DNA of 64,000 bases from Azospirillum sp. TSO22-1. Its GTDB lineage: Bacteria; Pseudomonadota; Alphaproteobacteria; Azospirillales; Azospirillaceae. Location: contig NZ_LGQZ01000101.1 in assembly GCF_003116015.1 (NCBI RefSeq), positions 1 through 64,000 of the forward strand, given 5' to 3'. Shown one piece after another: positions 26,135-34,084 of the stretch (its first letter is position 1; each line of letters opens with the position of its first letter). The translations under genes and the position numbers were made by a program. Below the pieces are notes generated by a model, which did not search any database, was not told where the DNA came from, and worked only from the letters and a program-made list of their open reading frames with translations.

Positions 26135-27532
26135 TCAGGCGGCGGTTTGTGCGGTGCGCAGGCCGGATTCGACGATGGCGTCGGCCAGCACGCTCTCGTT
26201 GCGGTGCCCCATCAGGTGGACGCCGGCGACGCCCTCCATCTCCGCCAGGGCGCGGATCGTTTCGACCAGGATGCGCTTGCCCTCGGCCTTCTGGTCGGCG
26301 ACGCGGGCGACGCGCTCGATCACCGGGGCCGGCACGTGCACGCCCGGCACACGCTCGGCCATCCAGCGCAGCGCCTTGGCGCTGCCCAGCGTGCCGACGC
26401 CGACGATGAGGGCGCAGCGCCGGTGCAACTCGCGCTCGCGCACGGCGCGCAGGAAGTCGGCGAAGGCGTGCAGGTCGAAGCAGAACTGCGTCTGGATGAA
26501 GCGCGCCCCGGCCTCGACCTTGCGCTCCAGGTTGGCGGCGCGGTCGGCGAACGGCGGTACGAAGGGGTTGGCGGTGGCGCCGAGGAACAGGTTCGGCGGC
26601 GTCTCCAGCGCGCGGCCCGAGGCGAAGACGCCGCGGTCGCGCATGTCGCGCGCCACGCGCAGCAGCGACACCGCGTCCAGGTCGAAGACCGGCTTGGCCT
26701 CGGGCTGGTCGCCGCCGGCACCGTGGTCGCCGGTCAGGCAGAGGACGTTGCGCACCCCCAGCGCCGCGGCGCCGAGGATGTCGCCCTGCACCGCGATGCG
26801 GTTGCGGTCGCGGCAGGCGATCTGCGCCACCGGATCGAAGCCGTGCGCGGCCAGCACCGCGGCGGCGGCCACGCTCGACATGTGGCAGTTGCCGCCGGCG
26901 CCGTCGGTGATGTTGAGGGCGTCCACCAGCCCGCGGAAGCGCGCCGCCCGCTCGACCAGCGCGGCGGGATCGGCGGAGTCCGGCGGCGCCACCTCCGCCG
27001 TTACCACGAAGCGGCCGGAGCGGCAGGCCTGCTCGAAGCCGTGCACGGTCCGCTCGCGCGGTGGCGGCGTCTCGGCGGCGGCGGTGGCCGGCACCGGGCG
27101 GCCGGTCATCAGCGGCACCAGCGTCGAGCGGCCGGTCCGGCGGTGGTCGAGCGGGGCGAGCGCCGGTCCGTCGGGGCGGCCGTCCACCCGTTTGCGGCCG
27201 GCCGTCGCCTCGACCCAGACGCAGCGCATCGCCGGGTCCACCTCGCAGCCGCCGTCGGCGCGCACGCCGCCGCACGGGCCGTTGCGCATCCCCTTGGCGC
27301 AGTTGGTCGGGCAGGCCATGCCGGTGTGCGACAGCGCGCACTGGCCGCACATGCGGCAGTCGAACAGGAAACGCTTGGCCGCGCGCTCGGCCGGCAGCAG
27401 CAGGCGTTCGGCGCGCGGCGGCCCCAGCCGGCGCACCGCGCCGCCGAGCAGCGGCGCCCAACGCGCGCACGCGTCGTAGACCCGCTTGAGGCCACGGGCG
27501 TGCCGGACGCTCCAATGCCTGACCGCTTCCAT
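26135..27532 (-). CDS. Methylenetetrahydrofolate reductase with N-terminal Cys-rich domain
   Basis: A 465-residue fusion. The N-terminal half has a Cys-rich domain (FDCRMCGQCALSHTGMACPT and CAKGMRNGPCGGVRADGGC) like the MTHFR C-terminal-type domain (Pfam MTHFR_C), here placed first and probably holding Fe-S or Zn. The C-terminal half is a MetF-like TIM barrel (FVVTAEVAPPDSADP, LNITDGAGGNCHMSS, LCLTGDHGAGGDQPEAK). In this operon it likely oxidises methyl-THF to methylene-THF, the reverse of the biosynthetic reaction, so the methyl group can be oxidised for energy (inference). It is first in the eight-gene operon, downstream of operator-flanked promoter elements. Confidence 0.85.
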   Translation of the reverse strand: MEAVRHWSVRHARGLKRVYDACARWAPLLGGAVRRLGPPRAERLLLPAERAAKRFLFDCRMCGQCALSHTGMACPTNCAKGMRNGPCGGVRADGGCEVDPAMRCVWVEATAGRKRVDGRPDGPALAPLDHRRTGRSTLVPLMTGRPVPATAAAETPPPRERTVHGFEQACRSGRFVVTAEVAPPDSADPAALVERAARFRGLVDALNITDGAGGNCHMSSVAAAAVLAAHGFDPVAQIACRDRNRIAVQGDILGAAALGVRNVLCLTGDHGAGGDQPEAKPVFDLDAVSLLRVARDMRDRGVFASGRALETPPNLFLGATANPFVPPFADRAANLERKVEAGARFIQTQFCFDLHAFADFLRAVRERELHRRCALIVGVGTLGSAKALRWMAERVPGVHVPAPVIERVARVADQKAEGKRILVETIRALAEMEGVAGVHLMGHRNESVLADAIVESGLRTAQTAA

Positions 27533-27564
27533 CCGTTGCCGAGCCTCCCGTCCGGATGCGTCTT

Positions 27565-27639
27565 ATTGCGTACAATCGGCGGTATGTTGCCGCTGATTTG
27601 GCGGCGTCAAGGCCGCCTGTTGTTCGTAATGTATACAAT
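27565..27639 (-). promoter_or_regulatory. Promoter of the corrinoid operon flanked by two VanR-like operators
   Basis: Read leftward, TTGACG (27605-27610), an 18 bp spacer and CATACC (27581-27586) form a plausible promoter. One ATTG-N4-CAAT site (ATTG-CGTA-CAAT, 27565-27576) covers the expected transcription start. Another (AATG-TATA-CAAT, 27628-27639) lies upstream of the -35 box, about 63 bp away. Flanking sites of this kind suit repression by the operon's own GntR protein. Confidence 0.6.
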
Positions 27640-27689
27640 AGCGGAGGCGCGGCAATTGATCTGGATCAACGATGATCCGCGATGCTGAC

Positions 27690-27726
27690 AAAAAGAAAGC
27701 CCCTCGCCCCGGGTCGGGGGAGGGGC
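27690..27726 (-). terminator. Intrinsic terminator after ligB
   Basis: In the leftward direction a GCCCCTCCCCC/GGGGCGAGGGGC hairpin is followed directly by TTTCTTTTT. It lies 26 bp past the ligB stop. It should insulate ligAB from the corrinoid operon, whose promoter begins just beyond. Confidence 0.75.
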
Positions 27727-27751
27727 TCAGTGGCGGGGTGAACGCCCTTGA

Positions 27752-28597
27752 TCAGGCGGCGTTTTCGAGCAGCAGCAGCCCGGCGCCGGTGTTGGAGATC
27801 GGGATGTGGTAGTTGCTGTGCAGCTTGCTCACCGTGCCGGTCAGCGCGCCGCGCATCACCAGCCACAGGATCAGCTCCGCCCCCTGCGCGCCGGCGAGGC
27901 GCACGAGGTCGTGGATCGAGTACTTGGTCAGCGCCTCGGGATCATCGACGATCTTCTCCAGGCACATCAGGTCGAAGTTCTTGTTGATGAACCCGGCGCG
28001 CTCGCCGTCAAGCTGGTGCGACAGGCCGCCGGTGCCGATCACCACCACCTTGAGGTCCTTGTCGAAGGACTCCACCGCGCGGCCGAGCGCCTGGCCCAGC
28101 TTGAAGCAGCGCGCCGGGCTGGGCAGCGGGTGCTGCACCGTGTTGACCACCAGCGGGATGGTCTTGAGCCCGCCCATCTTGGCGCGGTCCGGCCACAGCA
28201 GCGACATCGGCACGGTGAAGCCGTGGTCGACCGCCATCTCCTGGCAGGTGCAGAGGTCGAAGTCCTCGGCGACCACCGAATTGATGATGTGCCAGGACAG
28301 CTCCGGGTCGCCGGGGTAGGGCGGCAGCGGCTGCAGGCCCCAGCCCTCGTCCTTGTTCTGGTACTCGGGCGCCGCGCCGACTGAGAAGGTCGGCATCTTG
28401 TCGAGGAAGAAGTTCAGCCCGTGGTCGTTGTACACAACGATGGCGACGTCCGGCTTGACCTCGTCCAGCCACGCGCGGACCGGCGGGTAGGCGTCGAAGA
28501 ACGGCTTCCAGTATGGGTCCTCGAACATCTCGCGGGCGATGGCGTTGCCGATCGCGGGGATGTGGGAGGTGGTGATGCCACCGACGATGCGCGCCAT
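27752..28597 (-). CDS. ligB: Protocatechuate 4,5-dioxygenase beta (catalytic) subunit
   Basis: A 281-residue class III extradiol dioxygenase. It has the iron-ligand His in ITTSHIPAIG (H12), a second in VVYNDHGLNFF (about H59), the catalytic-base His in GTGGLSHQL, and a late Glu in AQGAELILW. These match LigB, which opens the ring of protocatechuate (or gallate/3-O-methylgallate) between carbons 4 and 5. The start is 2 nt after the ligA stop. Ends at a clear terminator. Gallate dioxygenases have the two subunits fused, so the split form favours LigAB. Confidence 0.92.
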   Translation of the reverse strand: MARIVGGITTSHIPAIGNAIAREMFEDPYWKPFFDAYPPVRAWLDEVKPDVAIVVYNDHGLNFFLDKMPTFSVGAAPEYQNKDEGWGLQPLPPYPGDPELSWHIINSVVAEDFDLCTCQEMAVDHGFTVPMSLLWPDRAKMGGLKTIPLVVNTVQHPLPSPARCFKLGQALGRAVESFDKDLKVVVIGTGGLSHQLDGERAGFINKNFDLMCLEKIVDDPEALTKYSIHDLVRLAGAQGAELILWLVMRGALTGTVSKLHSNYHIPISNTGAGLLLLENAA

Positions 28598-28599
28598 GT

Positions 28600-28953
28600 T
28601 CAGACCCCCGCCGCCACGAGTTTCGCCTTGAAGTCCTCGACCGTCATGCCGGTCTGCTGCGCGCCGACGTCCTGGACGTTCAGCCCGAAGATCCCGGCGA
28701 ACTTGGCGAGGTAGTAGATGTTGCCGCCCGCGGCGATCAGCTGCAGGACGTTGCGGGCCTTGACGGCGGCCTTCTGCTCGTCGTTCAGGCCGTACTTGGC
28801 GCAGTAGGCGTCCTCGTCCGCCAGGAAGGCCTTGCGGCTCTCGGCCTCGTTGAACGAGTAGCACATCTTGTTCAGCGCGTAGCCCCTCATGGCCATCGAG
28901 CCGTCGAAGATGGTGGTGCCGGGGATCGGTTCCGGCGCACTGACGCTTGTCAT
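28600..28953 (-). CDS. ligA: Protocatechuate 4,5-dioxygenase alpha subunit
   Basis: A 117-residue small subunit. The segments FDGSMAMRGYALNKMCYSFN and AGGNIYYLAKFAGIFG are typical of LigA, which covers the active site of LigB. ATG at 28951-28953 has a strong AGGAGGAAAC ribosome site, and the upstream in-frame extension is composition-poor. It is the first gene of the ligAB unit; the 449 bp gap upstream is shared with a divergent chemoreceptor. Confidence 0.92.
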   Translation of the reverse strand: MTSVSAPEPIPGTTIFDGSMAMRGYALNKMCYSFNEAESRKAFLADEDAYCAKYGLNDEQKAAVKARNVLQLIAAGGNIYYLAKFAGIFGLNVQDVGAQQTGMTVEDFKAKLVAAGV

Positions 28954-29402
28954 GGCGTTTCCTCCTGGTTCTTGTTCTCTCGGGCTCCGCCGCGCTGCGG
29001 AAGCGGGGGCGATGCCGTTGCCCGCATCATCCGCTGGCCGCACGGATCATGCCATTTTGAAATTCCCCGACCCGTATAAGGTTTTTCTATAGCCGGCGCG
29101 GCGGCCGGGCGAAGGCGCCGGAAACTGGCCATTCAAAGATCGACGAAGCCATTCAAAAAGCGATGAGGGGGCGGTCGTTCCGACGTTGGGTTGCTAATGT
29201 GGAAATATATTCCGCATTATTGACAGCGCCGCTGATTGCTGAGACTGTGGGCGAAACAGCGATCCGAGGGGAGGACCACCGATGACGGCTGAACCGCCCG
29301 ACCGGCGCTGACGCGCCCATTCCCTGAAAGCCCTGACCGACCGCCTTCGCTCCGGCTTCGCCGGTGCGCGCGTCCCCCATTTTTCCTGGCAAACGGCACC
29401 CC
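28954..29402. other. Divergent control region between ligA and the chemoreceptor gene
   Basis: No coding sequence is supported in these 449 bp. It holds a direct repeat GCCATTCAAA at 29128-29137 and 29148-29157 (20 bp apart, two helical turns). It also holds an AT-rich block with GTATAAGG and CTATAG near 29080-29093, a likely core of the ligA promoter. A 21 bp palindrome plus TTGACA box is listed separately. An aromatic-responsive regulator probably acts here, but none is encoded beside it. Confidence 0.5.
29197..29225 (+). promoter_or_regulatory. 21 bp palindromic operator next to a TTGACA box (chemoreceptor promoter)
   Basis: ATGTGGAA-ATATA-TTCCGCAT (29197-29217) is a near-perfect inverted repeat, and TTGACA starts 2 bp later at 29220. 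The same arms (ATGCGGAA/TTCCGCAT) and spacing recur at 34930-34950 beside another TTGAC box. The layout, operator just upstream of -35, fits an activator. An IclR-type protein is possible, but none is in the window. Confidence 0.55.
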
Positions 29403-31433
29403 ATGACCCACAGCGCACCCCCCTTCCGCCTGAGCGTGGCGGCCCTGTCCATCTCCATGCGCATCTTCGCGGGATTCCTGTCGGTGCTTCTGCTGCTTGG
29501 GGCGATGGGCGCGGCGGGCGTCGTCGGGTTCGAGCGGACCCGCGGGCACTTCGCGGTGTACGGCGACGTCGCCGGCATCGCCATCACCGCCATGGAGCTG
29601 CAGACCGACACCGGCATCCTGATGCGCGCGGCGCAGGAATTCGCCGCCTCCGGCCGCGCCATCGAGCGGACCACCACCGAGACCGTCGCCCAGCGCATCG
29701 ACGCCAACATCGCGCGTGCCCGCGGCCAGTCGGAGGCGGTGGAACTGCACGCGCCGCTCGACGACCTCGCCGACGCCCGCGGCCGGTTCGGCGGGGAGTT
29801 CACGCGCCTCGCCGACGCCAAGGCCCGCCGCGAGGCCCTGTTCGCCGAGGGCGTCGTGCTGGCCATGGCCGAGACCGAGCGGCGCGTCGCCGCGCTGGTC
29901 CGGGCGGCGCAGGCCGGCACCGAGGCCGGCGCCACCGCCATCGTCGACGTGGTGCGTGGGCGGCTCGGCCGGGTGCAGCCGCTGGTCGTGCGCTTCGAGA
30001 CCGACCCGCAGCACGGCGACGACGAGGCGATCCGCAAGAACCTCACCGACATGGCCAACATCCTCAAGGGCCTGTCCGAGCGTCCGGACACCGGCGCCGC
30101 GGCGCGCGAGGCGGCGGAGAGCGTGGAGACCGCGCGGCGCGGCTTCGAGGCGGTGGCCGCGGCGACCGACGAGGCGGACGTGATCGCCGACGCCATGGTC
30201 CGCGTCACCGGCCGCCGCCTGAACGCCGGCGGGCAGGCGGTGCGCGAGGCGGCGGTGGCCAGCCTCGCCCGCATCCAGGCCGAGAGCGGGCGGACGCTCG
30301 ACCGCGTGCAGACGGTGCTGATCGCGCTGGCGGTGCTGGGCGAGCTGGTGGGGCTGGTGCTGGCCTGGGTGATCGCGCGCAGCATCATCCGCCCGGTGCG
30401 CCGCATCACCGCCACCATGGAGGCGCTGGCGTCGGGCGACAAGGGCGTGGAGATCCCGGCGCTGGCCGCCCGCGACGAGGTCGGCGCCATGGCCCGCGCG
30501 GTGCGGGTCTTCAAGGACAACGCCCAGGCCATGGAGCGCATCCAGGCCGAGCGGGAACAGGCCGAGCGCGAGGCCGAACGCGCCAAGGGCCGGCTGATGG
30601 CGGAGCTGGCCGACGGCTTCCAGGCCAGCGTGCAGCACGTGGTGGAATCCGTGTCGTCCTCGGCGGTCGAACTGCACGCCGCCGCCGAGGGCATGGCCGG
30701 CACCGCGGAGGACGCGACGCGGCGGCTGGCGGCCTTCTCCTCCACGTCGGAGAGCACGGCCAGCAACGTGCAGCGCGTCGCGGCGGCGGCCGAGCAGCTT
30801 TCCGCCTCGGTGGGGGAGATCGGCCGGCAGGTCGCGCAGTCCACCGCCATGGCCGGCCGGGCGGTGGCCGAGGCGGGCCGCACCGGCGGGCTGGTGCAGG
30901 CGTTGTCCTCCTCGGCGCAGACCATCGGCAAGGTGGTGGACCTGATCAACCGCATCGCCCACCAGACCAATCTGCTGGCGCTCAACGCCACCATCGAGGC
31001 GGCGCGGGCGGGCGAGATGGGCAAGGGCTTCGCGGTGGTGGCCAGCGAGGTGAAAAGCCTCGCCAACCAGACCGCGCACGCCACCGACGAGATCGGCCAG
31101 CAGGTCGCCGCCATCCAGCAGGCGACGGCCGGCACGGTGGAGGCGATCTCCGCCATCACCGCCATGGTCGGCGACATCGACCGCGTCGCCGCGACGATTG
31201 CCGTTGCCGTCGAGCAGCAGGGCAGGGCGACGCAGGAGATCGCCCGCAACATCCATGAGGCGGCGTCCGGCACCAGCCACCTCTCGTCCGACAGCGCGAC
31301 GCTGACCGTGGCGGTCGGCGAGACCGGCACCGCGGCCGGGCAGGTGCTGCACGCGGCGGATGACCTGTCCGCCCAGTCCGACCGCCTGCGCCAGGAGGTG
31401 GAGCGGTTCCTCCAGCAGATCCGGATGGGGTGA
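29403..31433 (+). CDS. Methyl-accepting chemotaxis protein
   Basis: A 676-residue chemoreceptor. TM1 is at about 18-43 (IFAGFLSVLLLLGAMGAAGV), followed by a periplasmic helical sensor of about 260 residues, TM2 near 303-325, and a HAMP domain from SIIRPVRRITATMEALASG. The cytoplasmic signalling domain has the tip IAHQTNLLALNATIEAARAG. ATG at 29403 is preferred over a GTG 13 codons upstream, which sits in low-quality sequence. Being divergent from ligA, it may sense aromatic acids that feed the 4,5-cleavage route (inference). No CheB/CheR tether pentapeptide is visible at the C terminus. Confidence 0.92.
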   Translation: MTHSAPPFRLSVAALSISMRIFAGFLSVLLLLGAMGAAGVVGFERTRGHFAVYGDVAGIAITAMELQTDTGILMRAAQEFAASGRAIERTTTETVAQRIDANIARARGQSEAVELHAPLDDLADARGRFGGEFTRLADAKARREALFAEGVVLAMAETERRVAALVRAAQAGTEAGATAIVDVVRGRLGRVQPLVVRFETDPQHGDDEAIRKNLTDMANILKGLSERPDTGAAAREAAESVETARRGFEAVAAATDEADVIADAMVRVTGRRLNAGGQAVREAAVASLARIQAESGRTLDRVQTVLIALAVLGELVGLVLAWVIARSIIRPVRRITATMEALASGDKGVEIPALAARDEVGAMARAVRVFKDNAQAMERIQAEREQAEREAERAKGRLMAELADGFQASVQHVVESVSSSAVELHAAAEGMAGTAEDATRRLAAFSSTSESTASNVQRVAAAAEQLSASVGEIGRQVAQSTAMAGRAVAEAGRTGGLVQALSSSAQTIGKVVDLINRIAHQTNLLALNATIEAARAGEMGKGFAVVASEVKSLANQTAHATDEIGQQVAAIQQATAGTVEAISAITAMVGDIDRVAATIAVAVEQQGRATQEIARNIHEAASGTSHLSSDSATLTVAVGETGTAAGQVLHAADDLSAQSDRLRQEVERFLQQIRMG

Positions 31434-31884
31434 CATCGTTCTCCCCTGCGGGGGGAGCGGCGGCCTCGCCAGCCGAATGGAACACTGTGAAACACCATGG
31501 AACAGTGTGCGGGGCGTGTTCAGTTCACCGTTCCGTTCCTTGCGTGTTAGGGACTTAAATCCTAGATCGACGCGCCGGGCATGGCAAGAATTTTCGCTGT
31601 CGGGGAAGACCGCTGCCCGACCCTCCCGAGCTTTGCTTGGGTCCAGCCCTCTCCCTGTGGGGTGCTGTTGTCTTTCAAATTCAGAAACTTAACCGTCATC
31701 CCCGCGAAAGCGGGGATCCAAGACAGAGCCGCGTCGGCGGCGATATGAATCATATGGCTCGCAGACGCGAGCACTGGATCCCCGCCTTCGCGAGGATGAC
31801 GGAAAATATCATGAAATTCAGATGCTTACTGCATCGTTGTGGTCTATGCATACCGTATCGCGGAGCAGGGTGAGGGCATCATTC
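31434..31884. other. Gene-free convergent gap with inverted repeats
   Basis: No credible gene is seen in these 451 bp between the chemoreceptor and the MaoC gene. Near 31483-31510 is an inverted repeat ACACTGT...ACAGTGT inside two imperfect copies of ATGGAACA. A family A repeat fills 31694-31801. The rest (31520-31690) shows no motif I can name. It has lower GC and short stop-free stretches only by chance. Confidence 0.6.
31694..31801. repeat. 108 bp dispersed inverted repeat (family A, copy 2, inverted)
   Basis: The ends are CGTCATCCCCGCG.AAGCGGG and CGCCTTCGCGAGGATGACG. The interior, read on the opposite strand, matches copy 1 at 10586-10692 with only a few differences. So the element is present in both orientations and its middle is conserved. 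It carries no open frame of note. Confidence 0.85.
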
Positions 31885-32349
31885 CTATTCCACGTACACC
31901 ACCAGCATCTCGGCGACGCAGGCGGGGCGGGGGGAGCCTTCGAGTTCGACGGTGGCTTCGACGGTGATCAGGTGGCGCCGCCCGTCCTGCGGCTCCACCG
32001 CCTTCAGGCGGAAGCCGGCGCGAACCCGGCCGCCGGCCGGCACCGGGGCGGTGAAGCGCACGCGGTTGAAGCCGTAGTTGAGCTTCGTCGCCACGTCGTC
32101 CACCGCGAACGCCTGCGCCGCCAGCACCGGCAGCAGCGACAGCGTCAGCAGGCCGTGCGCGACGGTCGTGCCGTAAGGGGATTCCCGCGCCGCCCGCTCC
32201 GGGTCGGTGTGGATCCACTGGTCGTCGCCGGTGGCGCCGGCAAAGGCATCGATGCGGTCCTGCCCGACCGTCAGCCAGTCGCTGACGCCCAGCACGTCGC
32301 CGACGCGGTTGGCCAGGGTGGGGATGCCGGGGATGCGTTCCGCCGCCAT
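31885..32349 (-). CDS. MaoC-family (hydratase 2) dehydratase
   Basis: A 154-residue hot-dog fold protein. FAGATGDDQWIHTDPERA carries the hydratase-2 Asp and His (D...H) and YGTTVAHGLLTLSLLP follows. It should hydrate an enoyl-CoA to a 3-hydroxyacyl-CoA. ATG at 32347-32349 has GGAG 9 nt upstream; an ATG 5 codons earlier would overlap the ligase. It is the third gene of the SDR-ligase-MaoC unit, a set suited to shortening the side chain of an acid such as a phenylpropanoid (inference). Confidence 0.83.
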   Translation of the reverse strand: MAAERIPGIPTLANRVGDVLGVSDWLTVGQDRIDAFAGATGDDQWIHTDPERAARESPYGTTVAHGLLTLSLLPVLAAQAFAVDDVATKLNYGFNRVRFTAPVPAGGRVRAGFRLKAVEPQDGRRHLITVEATVELEGSPRPACVAEMLVVYVE

Positions 32350-32351
32350 GA

Positions 32352-34013
32352 TCAGGCGCTCCATTCCTGTTCCTGCAGCTCGCGCCATTGCAGCTTGCCG
32401 GTGGCGGAGCGGGGCAGGGCGTCGCGGATCTCCACCCGCGACGGGCACTTGTAGGCCGCCATGTTGGCGCGGCACCAGGCGATGATGTCCTCCTCGCCGA
32501 CGCTGCCGCTGTGGCTGTCGCGTAGGATCACGCAGGCCTTCACCGTCTCGCCGCGCCGCGCGTCGGGCGACGCGATGACGCACACCTCGGCGATGGCCGG
32601 GTGGCGCAGCATCAGCGCCTCCACCTCCGTCGGCCAGACCTTGAAGCCGGAGGCGTTGATCATCCGCTTCACCCGGTCGACGATGAAGAAGTAGCCGTCC
32701 TCGTCGTAATAGCCGAGGTCGCCGGTGCGGAAGAAGCGCTTGCCGTCCAGCTCGATGAACGCCTCGGCGGTGCCCTGGGGATCGTTCCAATAGCCCTTGA
32801 ACAGCTGCGGGCCGTGGATGAGGATCTCGCCCACCTCGCCCGGCGGCAGCTCGCGGCCGTCCTCGACGCTGACCACGCGGCTGTCCACGTCGAAGATCGG
32901 GATGCCCAGGCACTGGCGCTTCGGGTGCTCGACCGGGTTGATGTGCGTGCTGGCCGCGGTCTCCGACAGGCCGTAACCCTCGATGTAGTCGAGGCCGGTG
33001 ACCTCGCGCAGCCGCCCGGCGATCACCTCGGGCATGGCGGCGCCGCCGCCGCCGATGGCCTCCAGGCTGGAGAGGTCGAAGCGGCGGATCTCCGGGTCGT
33101 TGACGAAGTCGATGGCCATGGTGGTGATGCTGCGCCAGCGCCCGACGCGGTGGCGCTGGATCAGCTCGGCGGCGACGCGGCGGTCCCAGCGGCTCATGAT
33201 CACCATGGTGCAGCCCATGTAGATCGGCTGGTTCATCGCCGCCTGCATGCCGGTCACGTGGAACAGCGGCAGCGTGACGAGGTGCGTGGAGTCCGGCGCC
33301 ATCGGGCTCCAGACGAGGCCGGCGACCAGCGGCATCATCACCGTGCGGTGCGTGTGCATGCACCCCTTCGGGTTGCCGGTGGTGCCGGAGCTGTAGGGGA
33401 ACACCGCCCAGTCGTCGGGCTGCGTGGTGGACGGCGCCGCCGTCTCCCCCGCCGCCAGCGCGTCCCGCCACGGCACGGCGCCGGCGCCGAGGTCGGCGCG
33501 GGGCGGCGCCTTGACGGCGTCGGGGACCGGCAGGTCGAAGGCCGGGTCGGCGTACTCGGCGTAGCTGGCCACCACGGCGTGCTCCAGCCCGGTCCGGCCC
33601 AGCAGCGGCTGGATGACCGGCAGCAGCTCCTGGCCGAGCAGGGCGACGCGGGCGCCGGTGTCGGCGACGAAGTGCTCCATCTCCGTGGTGCGGTTCATCG
33701 GGTTGACCGGGACGACCACGGCGTCGGCGCGCAGGATGGCGTAGTAGCCGATGACGAACTGCGGGCTGTTCTGCATGTAGAGCAGCACGCGGTCGCCCTT
33801 CGCCACGCCCAGGCGGTTCCGCAGGTAGCCGGCCAGCCGCTCCACCTGTTCGTGCAGGTCGGCGTAGGTGAGCGTCCGGCCGTAATAGACGATGGCGGCG
33901 CGGCCGGGATGGCGGCGCGCGGTGACCTCCAGGTTGAAGCTCAGGGTCGTTTCCGGGACGCTCAGATGGTGCGGCGTGCGGCGCGGCCAGACCTTGAAGT
34001 GACGATCGAACAT
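32352..34013 (-). CDS. AMP-dependent acyl-CoA synthetase/ligase
   Basis: A 553-residue ANL enzyme that makes an acyl- or aryl-CoA from the acid, ATP and CoA. It has the P-loop PYSSGTTGNPKGCMHTHR, then EGYGLSETAA, TGDLGYYDEDGYFFIVDRVK, and the catalytic Lys in RSATGKLQWRE. ATG at 34011-34013 has GGGAGGAA upstream. It lies 71 bp after the SDR gene and 2 nt before the MaoC gene, which suggests one operon under the palindromic operator at 34930. Substrate is unassigned; ferulate-like or medium-chain acids both fit. Confidence 0.9.
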   Translation of the reverse strand: MFDRHFKVWPRRTPHHLSVPETTLSFNLEVTARRHPGRAAIVYYGRTLTYADLHEQVERLAGYLRNRLGVAKGDRVLLYMQNSPQFVIGYYAILRADAVVVPVNPMNRTTEMEHFVADTGARVALLGQELLPVIQPLLGRTGLEHAVVASYAEYADPAFDLPVPDAVKAPPRADLGAGAVPWRDALAAGETAAPSTTQPDDWAVFPYSSGTTGNPKGCMHTHRTVMMPLVAGLVWSPMAPDSTHLVTLPLFHVTGMQAAMNQPIYMGCTMVIMSRWDRRVAAELIQRHRVGRWRSITTMAIDFVNDPEIRRFDLSSLEAIGGGGAAMPEVIAGRLREVTGLDYIEGYGLSETAASTHINPVEHPKRQCLGIPIFDVDSRVVSVEDGRELPPGEVGEILIHGPQLFKGYWNDPQGTAEAFIELDGKRFFRTGDLGYYDEDGYFFIVDRVKRMINASGFKVWPTEVEALMLRHPAIAEVCVIASPDARRGETVKACVILRDSHSGSVGEEDIIAWCRANMAAYKCPSRVEIRDALPRSATGKLQWRELQEQEWSA

Positions 34014-34084
34014 GCCCTGGATTCCTCCCCTCGGCGCGGGTTCCGCCCCGCGCCTCCTTGCTTGTACGACTGGAATTACGCCCG

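Noticed and set aside
27752..28953. Gallate dioxygenase instead of protocatechuate 4,5-dioxygenase
   Set aside because: Gallate dioxygenases (DesB/GalA type) are single chains of about 420 residues. Here alpha and beta are separate genes of LigA and LigB length.
31520..31690. Partial gene in the gap after the chemoreceptor
   Set aside because: Short frames run through repeat DNA, have no ribosome site and no recognisable motif.
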